Shown here in pieces: positions 11,496 through 34,200 of a DNA stretch of 64,000 nt. The stretch spans positions 3,038,001-3,102,000 of the forward strand of contig NC_083520.1 in NCBI RefSeq assembly GCF_032362555.1, read 5' to 3'. The notes under the pieces are model-generated. The model searched no databases and was not told the DNA's origin. It saw only the letters and a list, made by a program, of their open reading frames with translations. Both the position numbers and the translations under genes were made by a program. Numbering within the stretch: the stretch's first letter is position 1; the number at the start of each line of letters is the position of its first letter. The DNA comes from Amyelois transitella (Eukaryota; Arthropoda; Insecta; Lepidoptera; Pyralidae).

Positions 11496-12054
11496 TGTTT
11501 CGATTGGTTTTCCACAACGTTAAAATCAGGCCTATCAAAACAAAATATGTTTTATTCAGTCACACTGATCTATTTTAAAATGATAAGTTCGTACAAATAT
11601 CACAAGATTCAATTTAAAAAATTGAAATACAATATTTTTCAACCAAACAGAATTTTTATGTACCCGACTCACCGACTTTGACATTGACAGATAATATTTT
11701 TTTTCTTTTATTTGGTGTGTAGATAAAACTGGTGAACAGAAGCAAAAATGAAGTTATTGATATGTTCAAATGTTTTAGTCCATTCAAATAAAAATAATGT
11801 TTCCATTTGGTTTCCATAACTTCCATTAGATGATATATCAGCCAAAGCAGCCACTCAGTCGGGAACAACACCGTGGTGTGGTATCTGGGGCTAGGATAAC
11901 TGCTGTCATGTATTTTGGTTTGGCCATTTGTCAAATTCTGAAAAGTGTAACCTAAAAAAATAAGAATTTGTTGTGCATGCATGATTGATGTTCAATTGTA
12001 CATGGTAATTTTTGTATTTTTCTGTGTACTACATGAATAATTTGAAAGTTCAAA
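11496..12054. promoter_or_regulatory. Short divergent intergenic region of GET1 and the GSTCD homolog
   Basis: 559 bp between two opposite start codons; it must contain both promoters and 5' UTRs. No TATA box or strong core element stands out. A 108-codon minus-strand frame (11656-11982) lies inside. It is hydrophobic, has no family match that I know, and could be 5' UTR or chance. Confidence 0.5.
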
Positions 12055-13890
12055 ATGATGAATACTGTATACTTGGAAGTTTATTCTACTGTCAGTCGCG
12101 ATCATGACACTGAGCCTCAACAAATTATGTTACCATTGGAATCGTTCATTACTTACTTTATTTATAAGTTTGCCTCGCCCGAGAACTTGAAACTTAATTT
12201 TGTGCAGGTCACAAATCGAAATGATAATAAGAATATTATATTGTCTGACGAAAATGTTTCTATTCTATCAGTTGAAGAAATTCCTTGGCAAGTATCGGCT
12301 TGTGTATTTCCTGTAGTATTGTATGGAGACATGGTGATAACAGGCCTTTGTGCTGCGGCCAGGCATATTTGTAAACATCGAGGTTCAGACCGCAGCCCCT
12401 ATGAGCATGAAGAAGGTTTACTTGGTTTTCGTAAAAGTTGTTTACAAGCACCAAATGAAGTTTCTATCTGGACAAAGTTTTGTGAAGTTGACATAATAAA
12501 GACAGTTAAAGATTTACTTAGTGTTGAAATAATGGATACAGTGCCTAAGAATTTGATACGCTTTGAAAATCATTTAAGCAAACCTGTGAGAGTTCACAAT
12601 GTTTATAAGATTGCAAGAGATATGAAGAAAAAAAAATTGGAAGACGCAGATCATCAAAATAATAGTAAGAAAGTAAAAGAAGGTTCAGAAGAAAAGAATA
12701 GAGTTTCTAAAACCAGAAAATGGAAATCTAATGTAACAAAAGAACTTGAAATTAATTGTTCTACCAAGATATCTGACTTGGGGATTACCCACCAGTTTGC
12801 AGAGGGACCTTTCTTTAAGTTAGCAGACTTAATTCTTGCACCTTCATATTATATCATTATAAAATTATTTGGGCCACAATTTGAATCATTATTACCACTT
12901 ACAGCAGCTTGGTATAATAATATTCTGAATATTCCTGAGATAAACAATCTTGTGCCTTTATTTACTAAAATTAATAATTTAAATAGTTTAACAATATTAG
13001 ATAATGTAATTAAACCTGAAACTGAAGATGTGAGTTTATACAAATGTGACCCAAAACGACATAATCCCAAGAAGAGGTTATTTACTAAAACTGAGGATGT
13101 AGAGAATGCTCTGAGTGCACTCTTAGATGGAATGGAACTTGATGTTAAAAGTAACAGCTTTGTTTCTGAAATAAACTGGAAAGATATCCCGGATGGTGCC
13201 AATCCCACTGCTGGACACCTGCCTGATGAAAGAGTTATACGGAAGTCACAGCAGCTTGAAAATCTTGCACTAGCCATCCTTGAGATAGCAAAAGATGGTG
13301 ACATCATAGTAGACTTTTGCAGTGGCAGTGGCCATTTAGGCATCCTTGTTGCACATTTGTTGCCTAAATGTACTATTATTTTATTAGAAAATAAAGAGCA
13401 ATCTCTCCTTAGAGCCAGATCTAGAGTGCATGAGATGGGTCTTCACAATGTTTTATTTTTCCAGGGCAATCTTGACTTTTTCGTTGGCAAGTTTGATATA
13501 GGGATAGCACTACATGCTTGTGGAATTGCAAGTGATTTGGTGTTGGATAAGTGTTTGAAAGCAAATGCCAAGTTTGTCTTATGCCCTTGCTGTTATGGCT
13601 CACTTCATGCCACTGACAGACTAGTCTATCCAAGGAGTAGCAAATTCAGTACAATTTCTTTAGAGAAATATTTATGTATCGGTCACGCTGCGGACCAAAC
13701 ACATGAAGATCATCCACTCACAGTAAGGGGAGCCAGGTGTATGGCTATAATTGACTCGGACAGGGCTGGTTTGGCTAAAGAATTTGGCTATAATGTCACC
13801 TTATCAAGGCTTAAGCCCTTGTCATGTACCCCTAAAAATAATTTACTGATCGGAGTCCCATCAATAACAAACAAATCAATGAATAGATAA
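12055..13890 (+). CDS. GSTCD: GSTCD-like protein with C-terminal methyltransferase domain
   Basis: Homolog of 'glutathione S-transferase C-terminal domain-containing protein', whose molecular role is not settled. A single 611-residue open frame without introns; human GSTCD is 633. The N-terminal half carries a predicted GST-C-like helical region (for example FKLADLILAPSYYIIIK, about 252-268), interrupted by a lysine-rich low-complexity stretch around 190-235. The C-terminal part is a Rossmann methyltransferase fold with the SAM-binding motif VDFCSGSGHLG at 419-429, acidic LLENKE after the next strand, and the family signature CPCCYG at 510-515. ALHACG and other blocks match GSTCD closely. Two adjacent ATGs (12055 and 12058) start the frame; I chose the first. 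Substrate unknown. Lack of introns is notable in this intron-rich window. Confidence 0.9.
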   Translation: MMNTVYLEVYSTVSRDHDTEPQQIMLPLESFITYFIYKFASPENLKLNFVQVTNRNDNKNIILSDENVSILSVEEIPWQVSACVFPVVLYGDMVITGLCAAARHICKHRGSDRSPYEHEEGLLGFRKSCLQAPNEVSIWTKFCEVDIIKTVKDLLSVEIMDTVPKNLIRFENHLSKPVRVHNVYKIARDMKKKKLEDADHQNNSKKVKEGSEEKNRVSKTRKWKSNVTKELEINCSTKISDLGITHQFAEGPFFKLADLILAPSYYIIIKLFGPQFESLLPLTAAWYNNILNIPEINNLVPLFTKINNLNSLTILDNVIKPETEDVSLYKCDPKRHNPKKRLFTKTEDVENALSALLDGMELDVKSNSFVSEINWKDIPDGANPTAGHLPDERVIRKSQQLENLALAILEIAKDGDIIVDFCSGSGHLGILVAHLLPKCTIILLENKEQSLLRARSRVHEMGLHNVLFFQGNLDFFVGKFDIGIALHACGIASDLVLDKCLKANAKFVLCPCCYGSLHATDRLVYPRSSKFSTISLEKYLCIGHAADQTHEDHPLTVRGARCMAIIDSDRAGLAKEFGYNVTLSRLKPLSCTPKNNLLIGVPSITNKSMNR

Positions 13891-14339
13891 TTTTATTCAC
13901 TATAACAAATTATTAAAAATATACAAATTTGTACTATAATTAAAGTCTTTGATTGAATCTTTCATATCCCAAAAATGCTTAAACACTATTTGGAATAATA
14001 TACTTTTTACAGACTAAGATAAACATAAACTCATTCATTTTAACGTGCAAATCTTTTAACCAGTAAAAGTACCAAATGAATATGATAATCTATGCACAGC
14101 TCATAAGGCTTTGTATTCTAATAATAACCTACTGTAATAATTCTACATCAAATATTTAATTACGAGCGAAAACAATAGCAGTGCGGCATGGGATGTAAAC
14201 CTGTAACAATATGACTTAGATTTATTTTAATTTTTTTCTTTATTACTTGATAATATCATCATCCTGGCGTTTGCTCCAGGGAGGAGAAATCAGATAGTCA
14301 CTGTCACTACCTAGGTCTTTAAGAAATATTAAGCAAATC
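13891..14339. other. GSTCD 3' UTR and convergent intergenic space
   Basis: ATTAAA at 13939-13944, about 50 bases after the stop codon, is a plausible polyadenylation signal. The remainder separates the convergent GSTCD and GBE genes. I see nothing else in it. Confidence 0.45.
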
Positions 14340-14522
14340 CCAATTATAAATGCGAAAGTAACTTATCTGTCTGTTACGCTTTTACGACTCAACCACTGAA
14401 CCAATTTTTAAAGAAATTTGGTACAGGGATATATGGCGAACTTGCATGAAAAATAAAAAATACTATTAATATTTTTTATTGCTAAAAAGGGTAACGAAGA
14501 CGAAATCGCGAGGAAAAGCTAG
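14340..14522 (+). mobile_element. Retroposon fragment abutting the last GBE exon
   Basis: Begins AATTATAAATGCGAAAGTAA, continues with CTGTCTGTTACGCTTTTACG, CCACTGAACCAATTTTTA and GAAATTTGGTACAGGGAT, and ends CGCGAGGAAAAGCTAGT. This layout is that of a widespread lepidopteran interspersed repeat. A related end (CATCGCGGGCAACAGCTAGT) occurs at 17413-17432. The right end lies about 8 bp from the stop codon of the branching enzyme, and the fragment supplies an AATAAA on the minus strand at 14475-14480. Confidence 0.75.
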
Positions 14523-14530
14523 TAAATATG

Positions 14531-24943
<10,413 letters not shown>

Positions 24944-26549
24944 TATATTTGTTTAGATATATCACGGAACCAGTCGAGTCGAACTGCGCAAGCGCCGGGC
25001 AACCGCGCGAAAAGATGCCTTTAGTTTGAATGATAAAATGTGCACGCACGATTCGATATGTGTAAATACATATAGTTAATGAACTCATATAAGTAGATAC
25101 CTATTTTAGATAAATAAAGATGATCGCAGTTATGTTTGTCGGGTCCGCCCGAGTCACACTCATTTTTCATGCATATACGTTGTGCATATATAAAACTGGT
25201 AATAATGTAACTGGTAATAAAAAAATAAAACTGGTTCTGACTATCCAGACATTTGATTTGTAAAATTAATAGGTAGGTAGGTACCTACATAATTTTAAGT
25301 TACTTTCATTCTATTTCTACCTTCGTACAATCTTGAAGACGAATAACTACGCTATTTAGTAAGTAGGTAGTACCTACCTACGTAGTTTGCTAAGTGGTCC
25401 ACTGTACAATGATTTTCGGATTACAACTCTAGATGTGGGATTTTATCTCAAAAAGGTTTAAAAAACATAATTGCGGGCCCCTAAACGTATTATTTCTTAT
25501 CAACACACATGTCTGTAGTTAATGTAGCGGGAGTGTAGCGTAGCTGACCCTAGATTACTTTTCATAATGTTAGGCTAGAAATAGGTACCTACTGCATAAA
25601 CAAGCACGATGAGCGGAAAGTTATGTATAAGAACATAACTAGGTAGGTACCTACCTTACATCGATCCAGCTGAATGGGGCCTTTGAATCTTTTCGAGACT
25701 GTGGCTTGGCTCTGTTTACCCCGCAATGGATAAAGACGTGATAATATATGTTGGAATTGTGGTAGTTAGGAATGGAAACTTGCCGTGCAATCCATTCATC
25801 TAGTCCAGTAACCACCATCAGAGATGGGAACTTAAAAATCAGGAGACTTCTCTATACTGTTGAAGTTATATGAGTAAAGGAAAATCTTGACCCACTCACA
25901 AACCTGGACAAGCCATGTATGTTTAATGAGTTGCTAGCCCATTGGAAAAACTTTCCGTGGAACCTGCGCGGAAATTCTTATAAATAATATCTTGCACATT
26001 CATAAATTAATGCGCTACCAATTTGTAATAGACCTAAGGGAATGTGCTTATTCTCTTAGTCGCCTTTTACGAAATCCATGGAGAAGATGTGAGTGGTCCT
26101 TCTCTATAGTGTTGAGAACTACAGGGCAATTACTTTATCCTATTTCATAATAAGTATAATATTTATCTTATTTGAGGATTGGATATCATGGGAATTTTTA
26201 ACGATGGTATTATGATGGTATATGATTATATTGGATGCGCACACAATTATGAAGAGATTTCTTGTTTTGGAAACCATTTCTCATGCAGATTAGGCATTTG
26301 TATATATAAGGCCAGGAAAGTAAATGTATATATTTAGCAAACTGTCCTAATCACAACTAAAAATAACATCAAAGCAGATTTTCACTATCATTAACATAGT
26401 ATGTAAGGTATATACTATTTGTACAATTGCAAAGTTTGAATGGAGACTGTTTCTGTACATAAAGGTTCTACTAAAAATAAACCAGATATTAATGTCTAAC
26501 AATTTTAATACACACTATCTTATTTACAATTTAACAACAAAGTAGGCAG
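24944..26549. other. Intergenic region between GBE and mRpL41
   Basis: Holds the branching-enzyme promoter side (immediately right of 24943), repeated GGTAGGTACCTAC-type simple sequence near 25271-25290, 25370 and 25640, and a SINE-A fragment at about 25675-25755. No additional gene seen. Confidence 0.5.
25675..25755 (+). mobile_element. SINE-A 3' fragment
   Basis: Contains TCTGTTTACCCCGCAATGGA followed by TAAAGACGTGATAATATATG, a diverged 3' end of the family. Confidence 0.65.
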
Positions 26550-27038
26550 TTAAAATATATCAGAGCCAGTACTTTTAGCTCTGGCTACAGCTTCTTCAGG
26601 TTTTAATTTTTCTTCTTCGGAGGGTTCAAGGGGCAATCCATCTGCATCTAACTTTCCTTGTTTGAAATCTGTTACTATCTTTTTACTATACACTGCATCG
26701 AAGAGTTGTTGGGCTGTGAATTCACTTTGAATTACATCTTCGGATTTGTATGATACATAGGGCTTAAGATCGAAGTCTTTTAAGTCAGGAACAATTAATT
26801 CCGGTATCATTTCAGGTACTTCAACAAATCGTCCATCCAGTTTGTAGCCGGTATCGCGAACACCTCTTTTGTCTATCTCTAGCTCGGGATTTGGACCAAC
26901 TTGCCTCTGCTTGTGTATATAGGAACCTCTCTTGTTTGGTATAACGAATTTCCGAAAATTCCTCTTTCCTTCACGTGGAACACTCAAAGAAATACTTCGT
27001 TTAGATATAAAGTTTACTAATGTGGTTATCTTCGACAT
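26550..27038 (-). CDS. mRpL41: Mitochondrial ribosomal protein L41
   Basis: Subunit of the large mitochondrial ribosomal particle. Single-exon frame of 162 residues starting MSKITTLVNFISKRSISLSV, a basic and hydroxylated N-terminus that fits a mitochondrial presequence. Family blocks are KRGVRDTGYKLDGRFVEVPE, IPELIVPDLKDFDLKPYVSY and TAQQLFDAVYSKKI. The C-terminal tail is acidic and lysine-rich (PSEEEKLKPEEAVARAK). Length agrees with insect mRpL41. It lies between the branching-enzyme and NAD-kinase genes, all on the minus strand but with wide gaps, so it is transcribed independently. A minus-strand ATTAAA at 26504-26509 could be its polyadenylation signal. Confidence 0.93.
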   Translation of the reverse strand: MSKITTLVNFISKRSISLSVPREGKRNFRKFVIPNKRGSYIHKQRQVGPNPELEIDKRGVRDTGYKLDGRFVEVPEMIPELIVPDLKDFDLKPYVSYKSEDVIQSEFTAQQLFDAVYSKKIVTDFKQGKLDADGLPLEPSEEEKLKPEEAVARAKSTGSDIF

Positions 27039-28296
27039 TTTATTGCCTATTAAATGTTTTCTTTCTTAATTTTGAATATTTTCTTAATTTCTTCACAAAT
27101 GCTAATTAGCTCTGTTTTCTTTTTAGGTTAGAATAATAAATGACATTTGATGACAGTGACAAATAATTTTCATAAAACTTCAGTAAAAAAACAGCAAATA
27201 CACAACCATTTTCTTACAGCGGCGCACTCTAGCCAGCAATATCCGATCTCACAGAGATTTGAAAAACAAAGGCCATGTTCAGCTGGATAGGAGGTGGCTT
27301 AAATGGAATCGAGATTCAGTTTTATGTCAGTTATGTATGTGCTAGTTAGGTAGGTACTTTAGCTAAACATGAATACTTACATATTATCACGTCTACATTC
27401 TTGGCAGGGTAGACAGAGTCAAAGTTTTGAAGACTGAAAGGTCATATTTAGCTGTATGGCTTGAATGAAGAATCCCAAGTCTATTAGCCTATCTCTTAGT
27501 CACTTTAGTAAGATTTGATGAAAAATAAAACCAATTATAAGGTCAAAACTTGTATAATTTGTAATAAAACATCTATTTTATATACATACAATATTATTTA
27601 ACAAATTGAAAACCAAAGTTTTTTATAAACCGTAGAGTAAATTTACTTTATGTTTGCATGTATTCACGAATTGAATAATTTTTAATACTTAAATAAATAT
27701 AACTTGGATATTATGTTTAATCAAATTCCCCTATTTGTAATATCCAATCCCAGATGCTTTATGAATATTTTGAGACAAACATACTAACGACTACCATTTG
27801 TGCTCCCATTGAACACCATAGATAACCTTATATTAATTATTGGCACTGTGTATAACTTGGTAGCACCTTTAGGCTGAATAAAATCTGTCACTATAACATT
27901 ACCATAATAAATAATAAACAGTTACAAAATACATACAAAATAACCAATATGAATACAAATTGAGCAGATCAAATTAAAGAAAATCATATAGAACATTTGA
28001 CGACTATATTGAAAATAATAATATTTAATCAATCAAGAAACAAGAACAGAACATACCCCATTAAAGACATAACAAATCATACTTTATTGTCCAAGGGAAT
28101 GTTACGTTACTTTGAACGTGTATGTCATAGCAATATCACAAAAATCACACGACTCTTACCATACACCTATCAAAAAACTCATATTTATACAATGGTTCAA
28201 TATTGAACACTATAACATCAGACATGGCTGTCCACAGCGAATGCCTTATGCGTGCATAAGAATAAAAAACCAACAAGCTGTTTTTTTTAATGTTGG
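27039..28296. other. Intergenic region and NADK 3' UTR
   Basis: Contains a diverged SINE-A copy (about 27376-27512, minus). The right part, next to the NADK stop codon, is probably 3' UTR. No other gene is evident. Confidence 0.5.
27376..27512 (-). mobile_element. Diverged SINE-A copy
   Basis: Reverse orientation: TATTATCACGTCTACATTCT, AGGGTAGACAGAGTCAAAG and CCTATCTCTTAGTCACTTTA. Confidence 0.7.
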
Positions 28297-31200
28297 TCAT
28301 GTATCCGCGGGCCGGTCATCATGATGATTGTTCTCTAACTCTTCTAGGTTATCCATGGACGAGTGCGTCATATCACTTAGTTCGTCAATCTGCTTTTGTT
28401 TTTTACGAACATTCCAGTGAAGACACTCGGCTAGAGAGTCGAACCAATCTGAGATCTGATCTTGAGCACATATTGAAGGCACCGGGTAGACTGACGTCGT
28501 GACATATAAACTGTGAATAATAAAATACAATTGAGAATGTTTTCAAGTTAAACTACTTTAACATTTAGAAGAATAGTGATGTGATCATCGCAACTAGAAG
28601 ATTTTTAAAGCGCCCAAGCCAAACATATATATAATATCTAGATATCTAGATAATTTTGATTTTCATTAATAAGATCAAAAGTAAGTCTTCTAGTTGGGAA
28701 AAAGCAGCGATTTAGAATCAGTAATAGCGAGAAGGCATATTAGGAAGCATGATTAATGTCTATAACCACCTCATGAAGCCCATGAACTAAGAAACCATTT
28801 TTTAGCTGACAATCACAAAATGACCACGAAACACAGTCTCTTTTACCATGTTTTGAAAATCGAACATTTTGTTTAAAGTATGAGAGGCCAGAGATTTTTT
28901 TTCGGAAACTTTTATGCATGAAACGAGGCAAAGGGATCCTGCGCCTATTCTGTCTAGAAGCTGGTCACTATATTTAAATTTTTTGAACTGGTTCGAATTT
29001 CAAAATAAATAGCGCTAGAGACTTGGCTAAAGCTTTACCTATCGCCCGGCCTGAGTGTCAACTGTGAGCGGCCATCGAAAGAGACGCTGGCAGAGTTTCG
29101 CGCATCTAGGCTGGGCGTTATCTGAAACAAGCCCTCAAATCTAAATGATGGCCTGAATATAAACTTATAGTGGGAGGAACTATGTACTCGTATGATTCAC
29201 TCCACATAATTTGTAAAAAATTATGATGATAATGGAAGATACGCCTAGAAAGTACCTACATAGGACGATTTCCCTTTTTCGTAATAACTTTTTACATTTA
29301 ATTTTTACCATATAGTAAATTTTCATAAAAGAAGAGTTATAGTTTAAACAGTTCACGAGTAACAATACCCACATTGCAATTTGAAGAACCTATGCGAACA
29401 TCAAACTGGTCCTATACACTCATGCAATGTTGTACCCGCATTATCACGCCCTTTCTATACAACCCCATGCTTGTCTTCTATACATCAGTGTCTAAACGTG
29501 ATAATCTAACTACGCTGAGGTGGTTTCTACGGGTTACCATACAAGCGGGCTACAAGCGTATAAAGCGTGCTATCGTTGTCTATGGTCGTTAGGTTGGCAG
29601 TACCTATCTCCGTGCTGCAATGCTTGTCGATTTCTTCCGTCGAACGATACCCACATCGCGTTTCGCGCCTCCGGTGATAGTGCGATCTATAATGTCATGG
29701 TTGATTTGAAAATGGAATTTCACAGTGAGACAGAATGGGGATATGTGGATTTCGTAAAACCAAAGGAATTTCTTACTGTTTTTACCTAGTCCAATAACAA
29801 TAATGAGAAATGTGGGTTGAGTTGCTCTTTTAACCGGGTTTTGGAGCCACAGGTGTAGATCCGTGTAAATACCAGATTTACCCACTCCTTGATCGTGGTA
29901 ATTATCGGTACTGAATCTGCCCTCAGAGAGGGCACTGGGGTAAACGGTGATGATAAAAACTACAGTGTAATATACCTACTTGTACATTGTACCGGGCAAG
30001 TAGACTTATGCACGGTGCATACAAGAATCGTGAGTCGTATTCAAGTTGGACGCGACCTGCGCATATCGCTGTCAGAATTATGTAATAAAAAAAATCGGTT
30101 GTCTGTGAAGTCGGTTTACTGACGAAAGTTGAACGTGACAACGTCTTAAGAAAATACTGATAAACCACATTCACTTTTCACTGCACTTGATACTCGACCA
30201 AAACATGTAAATGTACTATAGTATAGCAGCAGTCCACGCAGACGCATCGCTCACTCAAGCAGGAGAGAGACGGATGTCGAACGCTGCCAAGGCCTATTGT
30301 ACCTCTGTCGCTCGTTCTGCGCTTCAAGCCTTACATGGAACGCCTCAGAGCGAGGTAACGCCGCATGAGTCATGTTTTTTCGTGCGTGCAGCCGGCTCAA
30401 TCGAATTATAAGACGTTGTCACGTGGAAAAATAATGTAATAGTTTATACCTTGAGTTCGACCCCGGCTGGGACCACGATGGGGCGGAATGACAGCGAGTG
30501 CGGACAGATGGGCGTGACCATGATGGCGGGCACGGACGGGTGGATCATGCTCGCGCCCGCCGCCACCGCGTACGCAGTGCTGCCCGTCGGCGTCGACACT
30601 ATCAGGCCTGTACATACATACATACATACATATCATCACGTCTATATCCCTTGCGCGGTAGACAGAGCCAACACTCTTGAAAAGACTGATAGGCCACGTT
30701 CAGCTGTTTGGCTTTATGATGGCATTGAGATTAAAATAGTGACAGATTGCTAGCCCATCGCCTAAAAGGAGAATCCCAAGTTTATAAGCCTATCCCTTAT
30801 TCGCCTTTTACGACATCCATGGGAACGAGATGGAGTGGTCCTATTCTTTTTTTATTGGTGCCGGGTACCACACGGCACATTAGGCCTGTCATTCAAATAA
30901 ACATTGGAAATATACGATTCAATTATACCCGAAACCGCCGAGCTTGCATGAAGTGAGTTATGAATATGGACGGAGCGAAGGAAGTATGCAGAGATCGTGG
31001 CAAGTGGAAAGAGGTAGTCTCTGCGTACCCCTAAGGGAAAGTGGCGTGATTTTATGTATGCATGTACGATTCAATTTTATAATTATGTTTAAACGGACAA
31101 AAATGTCCATATTCTAATCTGCGGGGCGGTTACATGGCACCCGCCATTTTTATCGTGCGATAGACTATCGCTGTCTCATTTCACGTCACACGTTTTTATT

Positions 31201-34200
31201 AATTAAGGCCTGTCACTGTCACAGTGAATTATACAGTTCTATTATTCTGGTACTCCTAATAGTAATTTCGAGGAAGGTTCAGTTATACGCGAAATTTAAT
31301 GATCGATTATGTGATTAAACTTTTCATTAAAATCAGTAGAAGAAACAATTGTGAATAATAGTGCCCCGGCTTCACACGGCATTTATACATATAAACCTTC
31401 CTCTTCAATTGAAATACTATATATTAAAAAACTGCATCAGAATTCGTGTGTAGTTGTAAAGATCTAAGCATACATACAGACATAGGGACAGACGCGGGAA
31501 GCAACATTACTTTATACCATGTAGTGATATTTGTCCCGTATATATTTTATTACAGCGTAAATTTTGTCTAACCTATTGCTTCTGTACTCACCGTCTCCCT
31601 GTACCGACGTGATATGTTTTCCATCCAAGAACAAGTCTATATTGGACAAGTAAGGCGAGGGTCCCCTGTCCACCACAACCTCGTTTAGCACCAGAATGGT
31701 GGTGGGTTTCTTTTTATTTATGTCGTTATCTGTGCTCTTGCGCAGCACTACGCATTGGAGACGGGAACGCAGTGTTAGGGCTGCGTGACCTGTAACGTTG
31801 ATAAAAACAAGTTTGTTATATATACATATTATAAGTCGTTTCACAAATTATATTTCTAGATGTGTAATGAAATAATAAAATAAAATAGAGAGTATTAAAT
31901 ATAATTGTATGATCTAAAAATTATACTACACTACTAACGCCATCTATGATTTAAGATGTGCAATTTTAAGGTATGATGATCTAAAAATTATACTATACTA
32001 CTAACGCCATCTATGATTTAAGATGTGCAATTTTAAGGGTAAACTTAGTGATCTGTTGTGTAAAATAAAATAATGTAAGAAGGAATAGACTAGTACAAAG
32101 AATATAAGAAATAATTATACCGGCTTAAAATATCTCGCGAGCCTTTATGAAGCTGCGCTTTTTCGCTAGTTTGTTGAACATACTATTTGTATGTTAAAGG
32201 CTTTATCTGTTTAAAACTTGTTTATTTCAATTTTATAAACATAGTAAAGAGTTCGAAATTCAATTTACCTTCTAATACGTTCATCACTTGGTCCTGAAAG
32301 TTGTTGAACTCGAAGGGCGTCAGAAAACCCAGCGAGCCCAAGTGGAAAGCCATCACTGGTGGGACCGATTGCTGAAAAACAGGAACATCATAACATACAT
32401 ACATAAAGTCACGTCTATATTCCTTGCGTGGTAGACAGAGCCAACAGACTGACTTGTTTGTTTGTCACCTCTTCACCGGTTATCTACCTACTGAATTAAT
32501 CTTATCTAAAAATATCATGAATATTATATTAAGAGTGGAGAAGGACATATCGTACCTTTCATTCCGATAAAAACTAACGGTCCAGTGGGATTTGCAAAAA
32601 ACCTTTATTCTTTTGTAGGTTGCGTGAAATTTGTCGCTTTATGCTAGTGGTGCTTATATAGTAGTTTTTTTTGTAGATGGCATTAAATACGTCGCTTTTT
32701 TGTAGATGGCGAAGCTAGCTGCATGTAAAAGCTTGTAAGTAAAAATTTGACTAGATCTTAATCTTTACCTGGAACAGAGAGCTGGCATGGAGTAACGTGC
32801 CGTCTCCTCCCAGGCATATAATAAAGTCTATTTTATCCGTGAGGTCATCAGTTCCCGCGCGGAAGGTCATCAGTCTTTCCCTGACTGCCGTGAAGTCTCC
32901 GTACTCAGCTAATAGTGTATCGTCTAGGACGGCCGCTTCCACGAACACTACCATGCTTTTGTCCTGAAATGAAAAAGTCCTACATTGAATTTTATTTAGA
33001 AAAACAATCTTTACTACGTTAGGTGTAAGTCCGTATATTTTTAGTTTGTCCATACATACATATAGTCACGTCTATATCAGAGCCAGCCAGAACAGTCTAG
33101 CAAAGAATTGATTTTAAGCATAAATATTTCGTAAGATTCATTTATATGTCATCATGATAGCTTGATTCCCGACAAATGAACTAAAATATTATTATTAATG
33201 TGTTTATATTGAAAAAGCGTTAGGTATAGTTATAACTGAACAGTCTTAATTGAATAGATATAATTCTTGCATTACTATCAAATGCAGCGTAAACCTTATT
33301 AAAATAAGATAACAGGATACTATAAGGCTCGCGTATTAATATGGTTCTTAATTTAAAAAAAAAGAACGACCGCGGTTTCCTAAGCAATTATTATTATCAG
33401 CCAGGCCTCCACTGAATCCCTCGTTACCTTTGCATGAGGTTATTGTATCGAATGTCGTGTAACGTGACGTCACACATACTGATTGTATGATAATGCAACA
33501 CAAAACATTGTTAAGTGTAGGTATTCCCAGAATTGAAAAACAATAATGTTGACATGTCGTATTCTAGCGGGAAATTTAAAACTTTTTTTTTTGTGATGAG
33601 TGAGTAATATTTAATTTTGGTGACTAAGATTTTCGTTACAGTATGAATGAATTTTCCAAAGAAAAACCAATCGCAATTTTATAAGTATAAATTTGCATAT
33701 TTTTTCAGAAAGATTAACTATTAACTACTACAAGAAAACATAAATGCCTTGAAACATCAATATTGATGTAAAATTGGACATAACTATGTTTAATCTGTAA
33801 ACAAAAGCCTACATTTTTAATAGTTTATCGATTCACCTTCATTTGACATGGCTATTTTCAAAAGAAAAATGGTCAAATGGTTCGCCCTTGACCGGACAAT
33901 GGCGTAGGTAGGACTGAATCATGTCAGTTGAAGTTGTGAAGCTAGGTTTAAGCTAATTTCAATTTATTATGCAATCGTGAACTTTATTCGTGCCACATGA
34001 AACACAGAAACATTGTTTTTAGATATCCTTAATTCGTTACATATGTATATATTGTCGCCGTACAAAAACCGCATTTTATGCTTTTGAAAATGGAACTCGC
34101 CCAAAAGCGTTCGCCGTCTATGAAAATATCAAGAAGATATTTTTAACAGGGACTAAAAAGTAATTCGGGTTGTTTAACTAAAACATTGATAGGGTTACTT

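Noticed and set aside
11656..11982. 108-codon minus-strand ORF between GET1 and GSTCD as a gene
   Set aside because: No recognisable family, no splice context, and it lies in a short divergent promoter; kept only as a note.
12849..13343. 164-codon minus-strand ORF
   Set aside because: Antisense shadow of the GSTCD coding sequence.
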